Source: Azolla pinnata (taxonomy: Eukaryota; Streptophyta; Polypodiopsida; Salviniales; Salviniaceae). From it: a stretch of 64,000 bases of DNA. A program made the position numbers and the translations under genes. The notes under the pieces are model-generated. The model had not been told where the DNA came from, made no database searches, and saw only the letters and a program-made list of their open reading frames with translations. The stretch spans positions 1 through 64,000 of the forward strand of contig JBBBWG010008446.1 in assembly GCA_037176905.1 (NCBI GenBank). Direction: 5' to 3'. Position 1 is the stretch's first letter, and each line of letters opens with the position of its first letter. Positions 45,801 through 60,800 of the stretch are shown here, piece after piece.

Positions 45801-48800
45801 AGAACAGTAAGCGTTTGATTTAATACACATGAATTCTTTACCGTTAGAAGATGTTTTTATGTTATGATATCTATTACTTCTTCCTTTTGTTTATGATGTA
45901 GGGAAATAATAGGCATAGAATAAAGAAAGACACTTCCTCATATTTCCCCAACGTCCTTCCATTGTGATACCAATGCTTGGCCATGTCATAAGGGATATAA
46001 TCGTAAATGATGTTGTTTTACTGTAGATGTGGTGTGATAGCACTCTGGTTTCCTTCAATTAGATTAAAGATATTGGTGCAATTACGATCATACATATGTT
46101 AAAAGCTATGGTTTGCTAATGTGGCAGAGCCCTTGATAGCCTTGTTGATGTTGGAGCTGCAGAAGCTGGGGTTCCGAGAGTGCTATTCTGTGCACAGGGG
46201 CTTATAGTGAAATCCACTAGTGGCGACAATGAACTTGGGCAAGCATCAAGGTGGTTACTTATCCATTACATGAATTAGAGCATATATAATTAAGTTATCT
46301 TCATGAAAATAAATTTCTGAATAGGATTATATCGTTTGAACTTTGCACTTCTATTGGTTCTTTAGCCCCCCAAGGCCTCAAAGAAGATGTTTGAAAGTAA
46401 TGGAGGTGTCATCTTATCTGCGCTTGTCTTTAAAGGTCTTGTATACTGCAGTTTTTTAGGATGGAGGCTAAGTCCAGGATATGCCATACTTAAGCCTAGT
46501 GACTGATATGTGATCTTGGTAGAGTCATTGTGTAACTGATGTATAAGTCTTCATTAAAAGATTCTGCCACCACGAACTGAACTTGGACGAGCTTGAAATT
46601 TCGCTAGCTGCACCTAGAATCTCTTATGAATCCCTTAAGTTACAAGTGAATAGAACAACATGGAGAAACTTTCTCCTAAACTTTATTTTGTGCATGTCCA
46701 TTTTTTATGCCCTAATTAGTGTGGTCTTTACTGTGGGTTCTTATGCCCTGATTGCATTTGTGTATTCAAAATGATTATTTGATTCTCTGTACTCATGGTT
46801 GAAGTCATGCAAGATTAGGCAGTATTCTGATTCAGTTTACTTTTTAAGGGTCTCTTCTGATGCTTCTTAGTCTGTTAGTTTCTTTGGGAGAGATTAAGAG
46901 GCACCTATATGCCATGAATCTAGTTCCTACAGAGATTTGTTGGTGCTTGCACGCTGGTGTGTAGGAAAATCATAAAAAAGGATAGATTCATGGTTCAGGT
47001 TCTATTATATGGACATATTAAGGCAACTAAATGCTTTGTCCTTCCCCATCTCTGCCCATACGATATCATGGGGCACAGAAAGATTTTTCTTTAAACATAT
47101 GGTGCCTGCACTCTGGCGTGTGTAGGGTGGCTGTCACATGGATATACTAAGACATTTAAATGCTTTGTCATTCATATAGACAAAAAAAAGTTCTGCGACA
47201 CATGATAAAGTGATGGTCCGTCACATCACTTACGATCAGATCCAAAATTCTTCTTGGAAGACAAGGTGGCATACATATGTGTCCACAGATACCTGGGAGT
47301 TAAACTCATATGTTCCTGTTTCTCGCTACAGAAAGCTGCTTGTGCCTGGCATGTGAATATTAATCCCTGGTGCTCCTGAAAGATAATGTGCACAAGTATG
47401 ATTCCAAGAGGCATGGGCTACAATCTTGATGATTGTCTGCATAATGAGGAGCAAGGTATCAGTGCCCCATGATTGTTGGCTGGAGATGAATGTAACTCCA
47501 ATATTCACAGAGGCATTATTCTGATCAAATAATTGGGAGCTCCATATGAAAAGGTACTCTACAATTGGCAGTTATGTCATATAAAAATATTTGTTGAACA
47601 AGGTGATAACCTCTGTTGCTGAATGGTGAAAATGGTTCCAACCACATGGCATTAGCGTATATGGACTACCCTTGCTCTAATACAACTTCGGCCCCCCCTC
47701 CTCCCCCCCCAAACATGACGCTAAAGTGGAGAATAGAGTAATTTGAACTGACATCATCAAATCAAATAATAAAGAATATGGATCATCACACAATATTTCT
47801 TGATAAGATGGCTTACTGTTTGACAATCTTTCTATAAATATCTGAGAGCAGATACATCATCAGGGATTCGGATATACATATCACACGGGCTCCATAGTGT
47901 TGTGGACAAGTGCAAACCTCTACACAGCAGTTGAAAATTGTAATCGAAAAGACAGGCTCGCAAACCCATTAACTCTTTATATAGCATCAAGGGGTTGGAG
48001 TTGGAAATTATGAAGAACATGGATTCAGCAGGTTCACTGTTAGACTCTGCTTCTATAAACATCTGAGCCCATATTCATATCAGGGTCGCCTATGTGGATA
48101 TACACAATTATTACATGTGCTCCGTAGGGTGGGGAACTGCAAACCTCAACTTATCAGTTGAATTAAAATAGGTAGATGGCATCAAGGTGGTGGAATTGGA
48201 ATCTATGACTGCTACTATGCTAATATTTATGAAGTAAGAGAGGGATACTACTGCCTCTTAAAACAAGATGTTGGCCTTTGTGCAAGGTAATAGAGTGCAA
48301 AGTCTAAGAGTGGAGGAGACTTGAAGGTGAGAGTTTTGAAGATCTTTTGAAGGTGAAAGTTACAGTTTTTATGAGTAAAGAACTTCGATTGTATTGATAA
48401 CAGTATATTCTTTTCTTCATTTCTAGTAGTTTCATTTTCAATTTTATTTCTGTTTACATTTTTTTTTTGTTTGCAAGGAAGAGGCTGTGATTAAAATGTA
48501 ATCTGGTACTTTATCTTGTAGGTCTTTCACCTTCTAAAAATTGCTAAAAATGATCTTTGTTTATTACTCTCCAAGCATGTGAATATACCAGAACCATGTG
48601 ATGGTGAGGCTTCCTTTGATTTTCAGGCTGTTGTCACTTCTTGCACGGTTTGTGATAAAGTTAATCAAGCAATACGGCATGTTAAATTTGAAAAATCAAC
48701 ATAATGATGGTGTACCAGATTCTCAGAAGAATGTTAGCTCTCTATCAGATATGGGGTGCAACCTACATGAGATGTCACGTTTTCTGGAGGTTATCAGGAA

Positions 48801-51800
48801 AATGCAACATCAATTGCAAATACGAAGGGGCCGTCCACAGGTTGGGAAGGTTATACTCTCTTAGCTTGCTTCTGCACTTACAAGAGATTTTTTTCCTTTC
48901 AAATTACCGATTCTTGCATTTATATGTAGAAGGAAGCTAGTGATGAAGTTGCAGCAGAGAGCCGGCAAGATTATGGTTCACCTGTTTCGGAACAGACTGT
49001 GGATGGAGATAAATTTTCCAAACCAGAAGACTCCTTGTGGATTGTTGGAGTTGGTGAAAATGGAGATAAAAATATTTCTGAGAGTTCCTATGAGATGTTT
49101 AATAGGTGGGAGAAGGGAAGTATTAATTTAGCAGAGATTGTTCGTGAAGCTTTAAGAGCAGGAAGATTGCCACTTGCTGTTGCTCAACTACATCGTTTAC
49201 AATCAGTGGATATTGTCTCCCAACAACACAGTCAGAATATCTTCAAAGAAGTTCAATTCATTGGGAGAGCGTTTGTTTATGAACTGTTCTGCAAGGTAAA
49301 TTGATAGAATTTACATATAATCGCTGATTGAATTTTTTTGTGAATTGATTTGGTGAAATCTACATATATGGCATTAGTCCAATAATCAATCTGCACGTTT
49401 TAACCATTGAATTTTGATTGCTATTCGTAATACGAACTTTTGCAGGGAGAAGCATCAAAAGCAATGATAGCACTTAGCCGACTTGGGGAAGATGTGGAAA
49501 CGGTTTTACGAGAATTAGCTTTTGGAACAGTTTCCCGCTTCATAAGGGCGGAGGTTATTAATGAACTAGCAAAGCTGGGTTGCCTCGACTTGCAAGACTT
49601 GGAGATTCTAGAAATAATATCAATCCTTGAGGTCTTGTCTCATTTTTCCTTTAAAATTGTGAAGTTCCTGAAATGATTTCATAGATTTCAATGCTGATGA
49701 TATGTTTTGCATGATAATGGAAGAGGGCTTATCCAAGCAGTAACTTTGGGTGGAGTTATGGGATGCTCCAAAGGTCATTACCAGATCCAACTAGAACCCC
49801 CTCAGAACCTGTATTATCTAATGTTCCACATCTTGTGTGCTCGTTGAAAGAACCTGAAGATTTTATAATCACATGTGGGGAGGCCAACGGCGTTGTCCTT
49901 GGTGACTGGAATGGTACAGAAAGTTCAAACCCAGAACACAGTTCCCTGGAAGATCTCTCTCCAGCATATTGGGTGGGCCCAGCTGTGTGGCTAAAAATCT
50001 GGGACAAGAGGACACTTGATCGGGTATGTGGGCTTATTTAGTCTTTCTTGTGATTTGTTTGTATGAGGTATTGATATTTGAGAAGCATGATTTAAATTGC
50101 GCAAATTTAAAATATACAAGCAATCTTTCTTGTGTTTCTAGACGTTTCTTCATTTTTCCAAGGTCCAGCATGCAATATCCTTTCCAACAATTATGAGTTC
50201 ATAGTGAAAAGAGATTTACCAAATGAAGCTCAAATTTGGATTTGTCTGTAGCCTGAATATTTTCAGGAGGTGACTCGGATAATATATGGTAGGAATTATG
50301 ATAATTCAAAGATGGGTAGTGAAGAGGAATTGTATGGGTATAGCAGCATATGGTTTCTGAAGGCATCTTCTTCAGATCTAGGAGGGACACATCAGCTTTG
50401 TGTATCTGGATTTTGTGAGGTGTTTTTATGGTAGATTGCCAGCTCTATACACACTATGTATGACAAATTGAAGAAAAAATGTTGATAGATTCTCCATCTA
50501 AGAAAGTTCCGTGGTAATGGATGAACATATTGTAAAGATTATTATGACATAAAGATACATGGACTATGAACATTGCCAATCTAAGAAAGGTATCATATGA
50601 CATCATGAATACTCATAGTGACTGGCCAATCATCATCCTAATAGGTTGTCAACCATGTTCATAAATTATGAGGGTTGAATATTAATGGCCAGAAACTGCT
50701 GTATCTGGTTTTAAGAGCTTTACATATGTTTCAAAGATAGCAAAGAATGTTGAAAGAAAACTAAAAGCTCATCATATGAGAATACTTTCTAGTTCTAGCT
50801 TTCTATACACATGATAATAGTAGGCCGCTTCAGTCTCTTCAACCCTACCTTTGTATACAGGTAACAATAGTAGGCAAGACAATGGAATCCTAAATAGTTC
50901 TGCTACATATACATGGAAGTAGATTTTTATACATGGGATATTTCATCCAAGTTTTACAGACCTTGTACATACTATGGGGAAGTTACAATTCAGTAGTGCC
51001 TATTACTAGTTCCTCCTATGGACCTCAAGAAGTACGTTTAATAACATCTCTTAAGAGACTGACTGCATCTCTAATGGTAGAGAAGAACTTTCTCTGGAAA
51101 AATTGAGTTATTTTTGTGTCTTTCGGGCAAGAGTTTGTTTGAGTTCTTGTACACAAATTTAAGCATGTTTGCACACATGTGTTGCTAACAATATTTTCTT
51201 GTTATATTTTTATTGTTTACAGATTTGTGTTGATCAAGAAACACTTGTGCTCACTACCATTTCATGGGAGGCTCGTTTTCAGGCAGCTATTTCTCGGAAT
51301 GATGGGGCAGAAGTTTCTTTTCTACTAGAGTCTATTCCCAATTCCGTGCTGTTAGACGGTGAACTACGGATTCGGTTAGACTGTTCTGATCCATTGAAAG
51401 CTGATTATGACTGGGAAATAAGAACTGAACAAAGATCTCAAGATGGACTATATGGCTTAGTTCTTGATGCTGTCGAGATTGTCATACCCAGTGTCAGATT
51501 TCTACTAGTGGAACTGGGAAATGCTTGCACGAGTTGGATTTACCAGATGATTGAAGAAAAAATAGCAAAAAGCCACATTTTTTTACAGAGCTATTGGCAT
51601 GGTACAACACAGTTGGTATCACTGCTTGCCCGAGCTGGAATACTGTATAACAATTCTCGTAAACTCTTTCTAGGTGGCAAAACTAACTTAAAACAAGAAA
51701 CTGAGCAAGCATTTCATGAATTGGTTCTGCGCCATTGTGTTCGACATACGTTACCAAATTTTATGGGATTTTACCTGGATCATCACTCCTTAGCACTGGA

Positions 51801-54800
51801 TACAACGTCCTCAGTTGTTATGCAGGCTGTTGTGGTAATTATTCTCAATCAGACATTTTAGAAATGTGTTGCATTTTAAGTTTTCTCATTAAATCTTAGA
51901 TTATAAAATTTTCCAGTGAAGTATATTTCCAGATTTATTTAGCTGTTTCTGAAGAATAATGGAAAATTGACATTATCAGGGATGTTTCCAACATTGGGCT
52001 TTGTGGTTACTATCCTCCCGAATAAAGGGCAGCGAATATGAGATGTCTTTTGCTAATGCTCGAACAATCCTTGCTCACAATTTTAATTCAGGGCATCTAG
52101 CTTCCACAACAGAAATGGAGGATTTTATTCTTACTGTTGATGATATGGCTATAGCTGGAGGAGAGCTCATGGCTCTTTCTACTTTAATGTATGCACCAGT
52201 GAAACTAGAAGAATGCCTATGCAGTGGGCGTGTTACACGATACGACAAATCCTCATGGCAGTGTACCTTGGAAAATCTTCAACCCATGTTGCAACAATAC
52301 CCCACTCTATGGAGATATTTATCATCTGCTTGCATTACTCCAAACACTTGGTGGTTGACTAGTTTTCATAAAAAATCCGGTAATAATTGGTCAATATTTA
52401 GGCATGAGAATACATTGTCGTTGATCTAACTAGTAGTTGAGATTTATTGTTAATGTTACAGCTACTTCCATGAGGACACAACCAGGATTTTCTGGGTACC
52501 TTCAGTGGCGCGAGAAGATATTCTCTTCTGCTTGTGGGGACACTTCCTTGGTTGAAATGATGCCTCATTGGTTTCCCAGAAGTGTAAGGCAGCTGATTCG
52601 GCTTAGTGTTCAGGTGAGGCTTTGGCAGTGAAGTGCAATGCTGCTTGTTAAAATGCTGCTTGTTGAAACTAATTTTCATTCTGATTGGAAGGGGTCTGTG
52701 ATTGGCGGGCAAGAAGTTTTTCATGGCTGGGATGAAAACAGGACTCTCTATTCTCAGATAGTTATGAACGAAAATGATCCTATTGCGTGGGAGAATATCG
52801 TCCAAAAGCGCATTCAAGATGAGCTTTATGCATCTTCACAATTAGAGGTAGATATTGCATTATATCTTATCTGGGACTCTCTTACCTTGCAAGTGTATGT
52901 ATGAATATGTCTAAGATAAGTAATATAATTTTTTAGGCCTTATGTAACTCCTTTTTCAAAAACTGATGCTGACAGATTAATTAAATTTTTTTTTCCAAAT
53001 GGTGATTTTCCTATAGGATAAAGCAGTTGGGGTAGGTCATCATCTCCAAAGGGGCCGTGCAATGGCAGCATTCAATTCTCTTCTTGCTCTGAGGCTGCAA
53101 AACTTCAATGCTCAAGGATCTATGATACGTGAGCATGTCGGCAAATTCCAAAGAGGACAACTACACATGTCATCTGAACTACATGCTGTACTGTCACCTT
53201 TATCGTCACATGAGGAAAAATATCTTACCAATGTGAGTAATGTTGTATTAAGTGGATAATATTAACAACTGTTTTACTTATAAGAAAGAAGATGATATGT
53301 TAATGTCTTTACATGGGCGGAATGTGCTGTACGACCAAATGAGGGATCACGTGTTATTGCAGCCTCCTTTTCAAGAACAACAAACCATAGAAATGTAATT
53401 AAAAATAAAATAGCTAAAATGATGAATCTTTCTATCCACGATTCTTGACTCATAGGACCGGAACTTTCGCCTTTAAAGATCACCAGTTGGGTTGACTCAA
53501 TGTAAAGTTTGTCTAAAATGGTGTTAAACATATAATGTTGACTACTATTTGACTGAAACATGCTGTCATGCTATGCGATTGGTATATGATTTTCCATCTT
53601 TTTCATTTATTGTGAGCACTGCTGAAGAGTTCTACAGTTCATAACTTCAGATGAGCAGATATAGAAGTATGCCGCATTCACAAGGTTTTGCACGTTATGC
53701 CTCTTGTTGTGGCAAGTAGTAAACTTCTCTGTCAAAGATGTTTTCAATAGAAATTTATGGATTAGAATTTCCAGTAGAACCAATAATATTTCATAGAATG
53801 CTGTCTAATCTTCAAGATATGTTGATTACAATAATGTCTCTCTATGAAATGGTGATAGGCTACATTTGAGTAAAATCGATTTCTATTGTATTCTTTAAAC
53901 GGCATTGCTCGTTTGATGATAAATTTTCTACAAATACTTGATATTGCCAGGTTCTGCCGCTTGCTATAATGAACTTTGAAAATCCAGTGTTGGTGGCTGC
54001 TGCTTCTAGTCTCCTAGAATTGTGTGGTTTCCCAGCTGCTATGCTCCGTGTTGATGTTGCAGCTTTGTCCCGAATCAGTTCTTTTTGCAAGCAGAAGGGT
54101 CTAGCAGATATCCATGTTGATTCATCAATAATTCAAGAAAGTGACCCTGCTGGTTCACTGGCTAGATTGCTTGCAGATGAGTACAGGGAGGCTGGGCTAG
54201 CCATTTTATCACTCCAGAAAAAGAACACATCTTTAACTGGGAAATTGTCTAGAACACTGGTCACAGTATTACAGATTTTGGAAAAAGCAAGCTTGCCACT
54301 ACCGGTAGAAAAAGATGTCAGTGCTGGTGCGTCGCTCTTTAGTGGACTGTATGATGGGTCAGAACTCAGGCGTCAGCAATGTGTGTCCAGTGAAAGATGG
54401 AGCCTAGTGACTACATTTTGCAATGTGCATCAACTTCCGATTAGTACGGTGTACTTGATAATGCTTGCAAGGGACAATGATTGGGTATATTACCTGTCTT
54501 TTAACCTCCCACAACAGATTATATGGCTACATAAGCATCATACTGTACTTTTACACATAATCATTCATCAGAATAATGAATTCAGTCATAAAAGATGAAA
54601 TAAATAGGGAAATGTAAAATTTATGAGTAATAAGCTGGATACAACTTCAAAAGTGTATGTAGTTGAAGTGCATCATTCTCTGCTGAGACTGAATCAATGT
54701 TTTTTTTAGGTTGGATTCCTTGCTGAAGCTCAATCGGAAGGCTGCCCTTTGGAAGTACTAATTTCTGTGGTAATAATTGTAGTTATCACACTGTTTGTAC

Positions 54801-57800
54801 GTTCATGATTTTAATTTTCTTATAGACTCCAAGGGCTCTTTTGCATTGTGCGTATGATGCAGGCATCACAAGAATTTACAGACCCTAGATTACGAAGTCA
54901 CATTCTGACAGTCCTCAAAACTCTCCAAACAGCTTGGCAAAAGGCACCAAATACTCCTGCTGCTAGTATAAGTATATCTCAGGATCACGTGGTGAAAGCA
55001 GAAGCAACCCCATGTGAGCTGTTTGAGATTCTGGCTGATTGTGAACAGAGGAAACATCCTGGAACTGCACTGTTGACGAAAGCAAAGGATATGCATTGGC
55101 CATTGCTTGCTGTGATATCATCTTGTTTCCCTGATGTGACTGCTATAGGTTGCTTGACAGTATGGTTGGAAATCACTGCTGCCAGGTATCCGTTTTCTCT
55201 ATAGATTGGCTTTTTGTTGTGAACGTGATTTTTAAATTAGCTCAGTAGAAGTGTGATGTGTTAGTGCACAGAAAGGTGGAGATAGGTAGAGGAAAAGAAG
55301 CATACACACATGCGTGCAAATGTAAAATACAAAACACAATTTAACACACTCTGCCTATTATAAGCATGAATGAATTTCAATCAGGAATTCTGAGCATGAT
55401 CTTCTTGTATCTTTCTAGTGCTATTCACTTCTCTTACATCAAAATCCTATTGTTAATTTTCTATATTGGGAGTATACGAGATGATTTCCTTTTTGGTCAT
55501 GCATTAACTTTCACGTGCTTGGCCAAACAAAACCAAGACTACTCCCTAATACTTTGCACATGTTTATAACACGAGTGCATTTGAAAATTTATATTGCTCT
55601 TGAAATCATGTGAATATATGCCATAGGCAACATGAAAATGTTGTGCAAGTGTACGTTTATCTGGAAATTACTGCAAGTGCTCTGGAACATTATTATTGAA
55701 AGATGAGGGTCAGAAATAGGAGTTGAGAATCCTGCATTTTCCAAAATGATATAAATTGTATATTCTTCATGAACTGTGCATTGAAGCCCTTCAGTCAGGT
55801 ATGATAACCTCATGTACAGTAGCTGGTCTGTTGCTTATTAATAATAAGTCCAGATGATATGAAAGCAGTATTCAGAATAGAGATGAAGTTAATTCAACCA
55901 CGTTTTCAGAGATGAGGCCTTGACAGTAAGGACCTAATGAGAAGATCTAAACATTCACGGGGTGAGATGTTACATTACAATTCAATCCATCCACTATCAA
56001 ACATAGATGGTCCAAATGTGTGTGAAGTGTAATTATCACTGTAGATTTAGAATTCTACAAGCCAGCATTTTCCATACCATAGAATCATACGATATTTTTG
56101 TGTTGTGTATGGTTTTTATGTATTTTTCCATGGCAGTAGTGATTTTGCATTTGTCCAAGGAAAAATTGCCTGCCTTGTGAATTTTCAAATTTTCATAAAA
56201 ATAATTTTTGTTGTCACGTGGACAACCTGATACAAATCTGGAAAAGTTTTTTTGATTTAATATAGAATCCGTTGAGTGACTTTATCATTCTTTTTCTAGG
56301 GAAACCTCATCAATCAAAGTGAATGATGCTGCAGCCCATATAGCTGCCGCTGTAGGGGCTGCTGTTGAAGCAACTAATGGATTAGCTGATCATTTTCGCA
56401 TTGTTGATTTCCAATATAACCGAAAGAACCCTAAAAGAAGATGCCTGCAGTCACCTGAAAGAAACAGTGCTAGTTTTAGAGATGAAGCAGCTACACGAGT
56501 GGGACAAATTCAGATGCCAGTGGCTGCTAAGAGTGATTTGAAAGCTGATGACGTAACTGATTCAATTACCAACCAGAAAGATCAAAATACGAATGCAGCT
56601 TTGCAGAATAATATCGTTGATGAACAAAATTCCTTATCCAGAATGATAGTTATGCTTTGTGAACAACAACGGTTTTTCCCTCTTCTGAAGGCTTTTGAAC
56701 TGTTTATTCCCTCTTCTTCATTACTTCCATTTTTTCGGTTTCTTCAGGTGAAATCTCAACTTAAGTTTGTGCCAAATAGATACGTACTGGGTTTGGTTGA
56801 TCTTAGTTATCTTATCATGTGGGGCTGAGTGTTGTTATATATATGAAACAGGCATTCTCGCAAATGAGAATTTCAGAAGCTGCTTCTCATCTTGGAACGT
56901 TTTCTTCACGTGTGAGAGAAGAGAGTAACCAGGCCCACCATATTTCAAACAGGGGTGGTAAGGCATCAACAGCAACTTTGGCAAGTGTATCTGCAGTTAC
57001 TGCAGCTGATACCATTCTAGAGTCTTGCCCCTCTCCATACGAACGACGTTCCCTTTTACAACTTCTATCTAATGCTGATTTTGGAGATGGAGGTGCAGCG
57101 GCCAAACGCTTCCGCCAGCTTTACTGGAAAATTCAGCTTGCTGAGCCTGCTCTTCAGCAAGGCTTGGAAACTATGGTGCAGGGTGCAGGCCTTGATGATG
57201 ATGCATTATTGCTAGCATTAGAAAGTCAAAGGGAATGGGATCAAGCTCGTAAATGGGCTCAACAGCTGGAGTACACCGGACTGAATGCTAAAGCAATGCA
57301 CCATGTAACTGAAACACAGGTTTGTGAAAGGGACTCTCCTGCCTTGGTTTTTCGTACAGTGATCTAATTTACTGCTGATACATCAAGCTCTAAAAATGGT
57401 AATTCAATGCATTATCAAGATGAGATACATCTGGCTTCTTGATCTTACATATGCTCCACAACATTAATTATAAAATGCCTTTTTTTAATTATAAATAGAA
57501 TGGTTCGCTTTCAACAGATGCTAGAGGAACATAGTAGAAATTTTATTCAGGCAGTACGTGCCAACTTCCTCATCCAATTTTTACCAATCAACAACAGTTT
57601 ATGCTTGAATTCCATATCTCTGTAGTGCAAGTGTGAGATGGTGTAGGTTTCTTATATCCAGTGTTATGCATCATGCGTTTTCTTCTTGATATATTTAATT
57701 GCTGAATACAGGACAAAAATGAGGTAAATGTTTTATGAATATTTATTAAATGTTTTCAATGTCAATGTTTTCATTGTGCAGGCTGAAACTATGGTAGCTG

Positions 57801-60800
57801 AATGGCGAGAGTTTCTGTGGGATATTCCTGAAGAACGAGTTGCATTATGGAAGCATTGCCATGAACTTTTTGTCAGGCATTCACTGCCATCGCTCCAGGT
57901 TCTTTTTTATGTTTGTATGTTTGTGAAGGAAAGCTTGACGTTGTTTTCATGGTCACATGATTTATATCGTGTATTGGTCTCAGGCTGTTTTAGGAAGTTC
58001 AGATTAAGGTGATTTGTAATACCTTATATTGTGGTCAAATCCTGCTATATAGAATTGTTTCAATCAGATTAATATTTGCAGTTATACCTTTGGCATTTGC
58101 CTAATCAATTGTAGCTTTTATCTTATCAGGGTGGATTATTCTTCTTGAAGCATGCAGATAAATTTGAACATGAAGTATCCCCATCAGAACTCCATGGAAT
58201 CCTTCTGTTCGCTCTGCAGTGGCTTAGTGGCCAGATAACTAACACACCCCCGTATTGTTCTTCTTTGATGGACATACTTTGTTTCTTATTCATCATTATA
58301 CGAACACAATGATGATGCAAATGTTATATTTTTAAATTGAGTTCTATTTATGTGATAGGAAATATCCTGTGCATCAGCTTCGTGAACTGGAAACGAGGAT
58401 ATGGCTGCTTGCTGTGGGGAAGTCCACATCAGCACAAAGCAAAAAGTCATTTATTCCAAGTTTGAATGTTACAACGTCCAAAGTTGCGCAGGATGATGGT
58501 GTTGCTGGTATTGCCATTCCCGAATCCATACAACAAACAGCAAATTTAGTGTCTCTTGTGGATAACCATCTTAGAAGTTCACAAGCTAGATCCACTGTCT
58601 GGCAAGCGAGTACATCAGCTTACCATGAGCAGCACAAAGCTGAAGTCCAGGAGCAAGAGATAGGTCCAAAGCATAAGAGACGAACAAGAAATTATGTGCA
58701 GCATAAAAGAACACAGGTTGATAAACTTTCGAAGGTACAACTGGAACAAGAAGTCAACAGCCAGGCCGTTTTGAGCTCTGTCCAGAAGGGTGAATGGAAA
58801 GGCAGCTATACACTTCAAGATGATGTAAAAGAGCACAGCATTACTGTTGAGGAACACAGCTTGTGGGAAGAGCGTGTGGATGAGCAAGAATTGGGACAAG
58901 CTATCCTTTCTCTTTTAGAAGTAGGGCAGATGTCCGCTGCAAGACAACTTCAACAGAAGTTGGCTCCAACACATGTGCCAATAGAATTATTACTAGTGGA
59001 AACAGCCCTTGTGATTGCAGAAATCTCTACATCAACAGTCCTTGGCCGCCTTACGCCCTCTGTTATTCCTACAATCATTGCCGAACATCTCCAGTCTTTA
59101 AGTTTGGTGGATGACATCACATCAGCTAGTCCATTAGAGGTTTAATTCTAGACTATGAATGTTTGCTTCTGTACCCGGCATATCTGTCAATTTTTATTAT
59201 TAATCACTGTTTGTGGGATTACGTAGGCTCTTGATTTGATAACGAAGGCTTGTCCCCAAGGTTGTGGGCGTGGTAGTTGTGAAAGAATTACAGCAGTTGC
59301 ACGAATTGCAAGCTTCCTTGGCCTCTCGTTCGCTGATGCTTTTTCAAAGTCACCAACACAGCTTTTGCAGCTTCTGTCTCTGAAAGCTCAAGATTCGTTT
59401 CCCCAAGCCAAATTACTGGTTGAAACACATTCAATGCCTGCTGCTAGTGTTGCAAGGATTCTTGCTGAGTCCTTTCTTAAGGTACCTTCTTCCTCTTCAG
59501 AGATCAAAACAAAACCATTCAAATTGTAAAAACATACATATCTGTTGTGCCTTTATCATCGTAAACTGTGATTGCCTACTGTTAAAGTCTCCACCTTACA
59601 GGGTCTTTTAGCAGCCCATCGTGGGGGATTTATGGAGTCTTCTCTACTAGAGGAAGGGCCATCTCCTTTGCTGTGGAGGCCTTCTGATTTTCTTAAATGG
59701 GCTCAACTCTGTCAATCCGAATCTGAAATGGGACATGCTCTCATGCACATAGTATTGAGCGGCCATGAAGTTCCAAATAAGTGTGAGGTACTCTCATGTT
59801 CGATGTGAATCCCTGATGAGTTCTGTTCTCATGAATGTAATAATAAAAGAGCATGTTCTGCATTTTACAGGTAGAGCTCCTTGTTTGTGCTTACGGATTT
59901 TACATGTCATCTTCTTGCCTTAGTGGTATAGATGTTCTATTGACATTAGCATCAACGCGTGTTGAATCGTATCTCTCTGAAGGGGATTTCGGATCCCTTG
60001 CACGACTAGTTACTGGGATCAATAATTTTCAGTCATTACATTTCATACTCAATATATTGATAGAAAATGGGCAGCTAGAGCTTCTGCTTCACAAAAGAGC
60101 TGCTGTAGAAGCAGCGATGGAATCATCAGCTTCTGTCCGTGGCTTTCGAATGGCAGTACTCTCAACCCTAAAACATTTCAATCCTAATGATCTGGATGCT
60201 TTTGGAAAGGTCAGGACCTAAGCCCTACATATTTCTTAAGCCTTAAGCTTAGTATTATAGAAATCTTATGACTACTGACCTCTGGTGTTATCTTGACTGC
60301 AGGTCTTCAAGCAGTTTGACATGAAACATGAGATGGCTGCTCTTGTAGAATCAAGAGCTCGCACAGGGGTGCAGCAATTTGACATCGATCATGTACTAGA
60401 ACAAAGCGATGAACTTCTCAAAATAATGCGCTATAATGTCGAAGCTGCTGAGGTCTGGGCGAGTGTTGATGCTGGGAACAGAGCAAGGTGGAATTGTGCT
60501 CAAGCATCATTAATCTCTCTGCAAATACGCATCCCAGAGATCCAGTGGTTGAATCTTACTGAAACAAATGCTCGACGACTCTTTGTGGAGCAGTCTCGAT
60601 TTGAAGAGGCACTAGTAGTAGCAGAGGCATATAATTTAAATCAACCAAGCGAATGGGCGCCTGTGATTTGGAATCAAATGCAAAATCCAGGGTGGATCGA
60701 ACCATTTTTGGCCGAGTTTGTGGCTGCTTTACCGCTTCCAGCCAATATGCTAATGGAATTGGCTCGATTTTACAGATCCGAGGTGACAGGCAGGGAACGG

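Noticed and set aside
48524-48626. Candidate extra spatacsin exon reading FHLLKIAKNDLCLLLSKH
   Set aside because: It needs phase 0 from exon 3, which ends in phase 2. Skipping it gives SRLLSLLARFVIKL, which matches the family.
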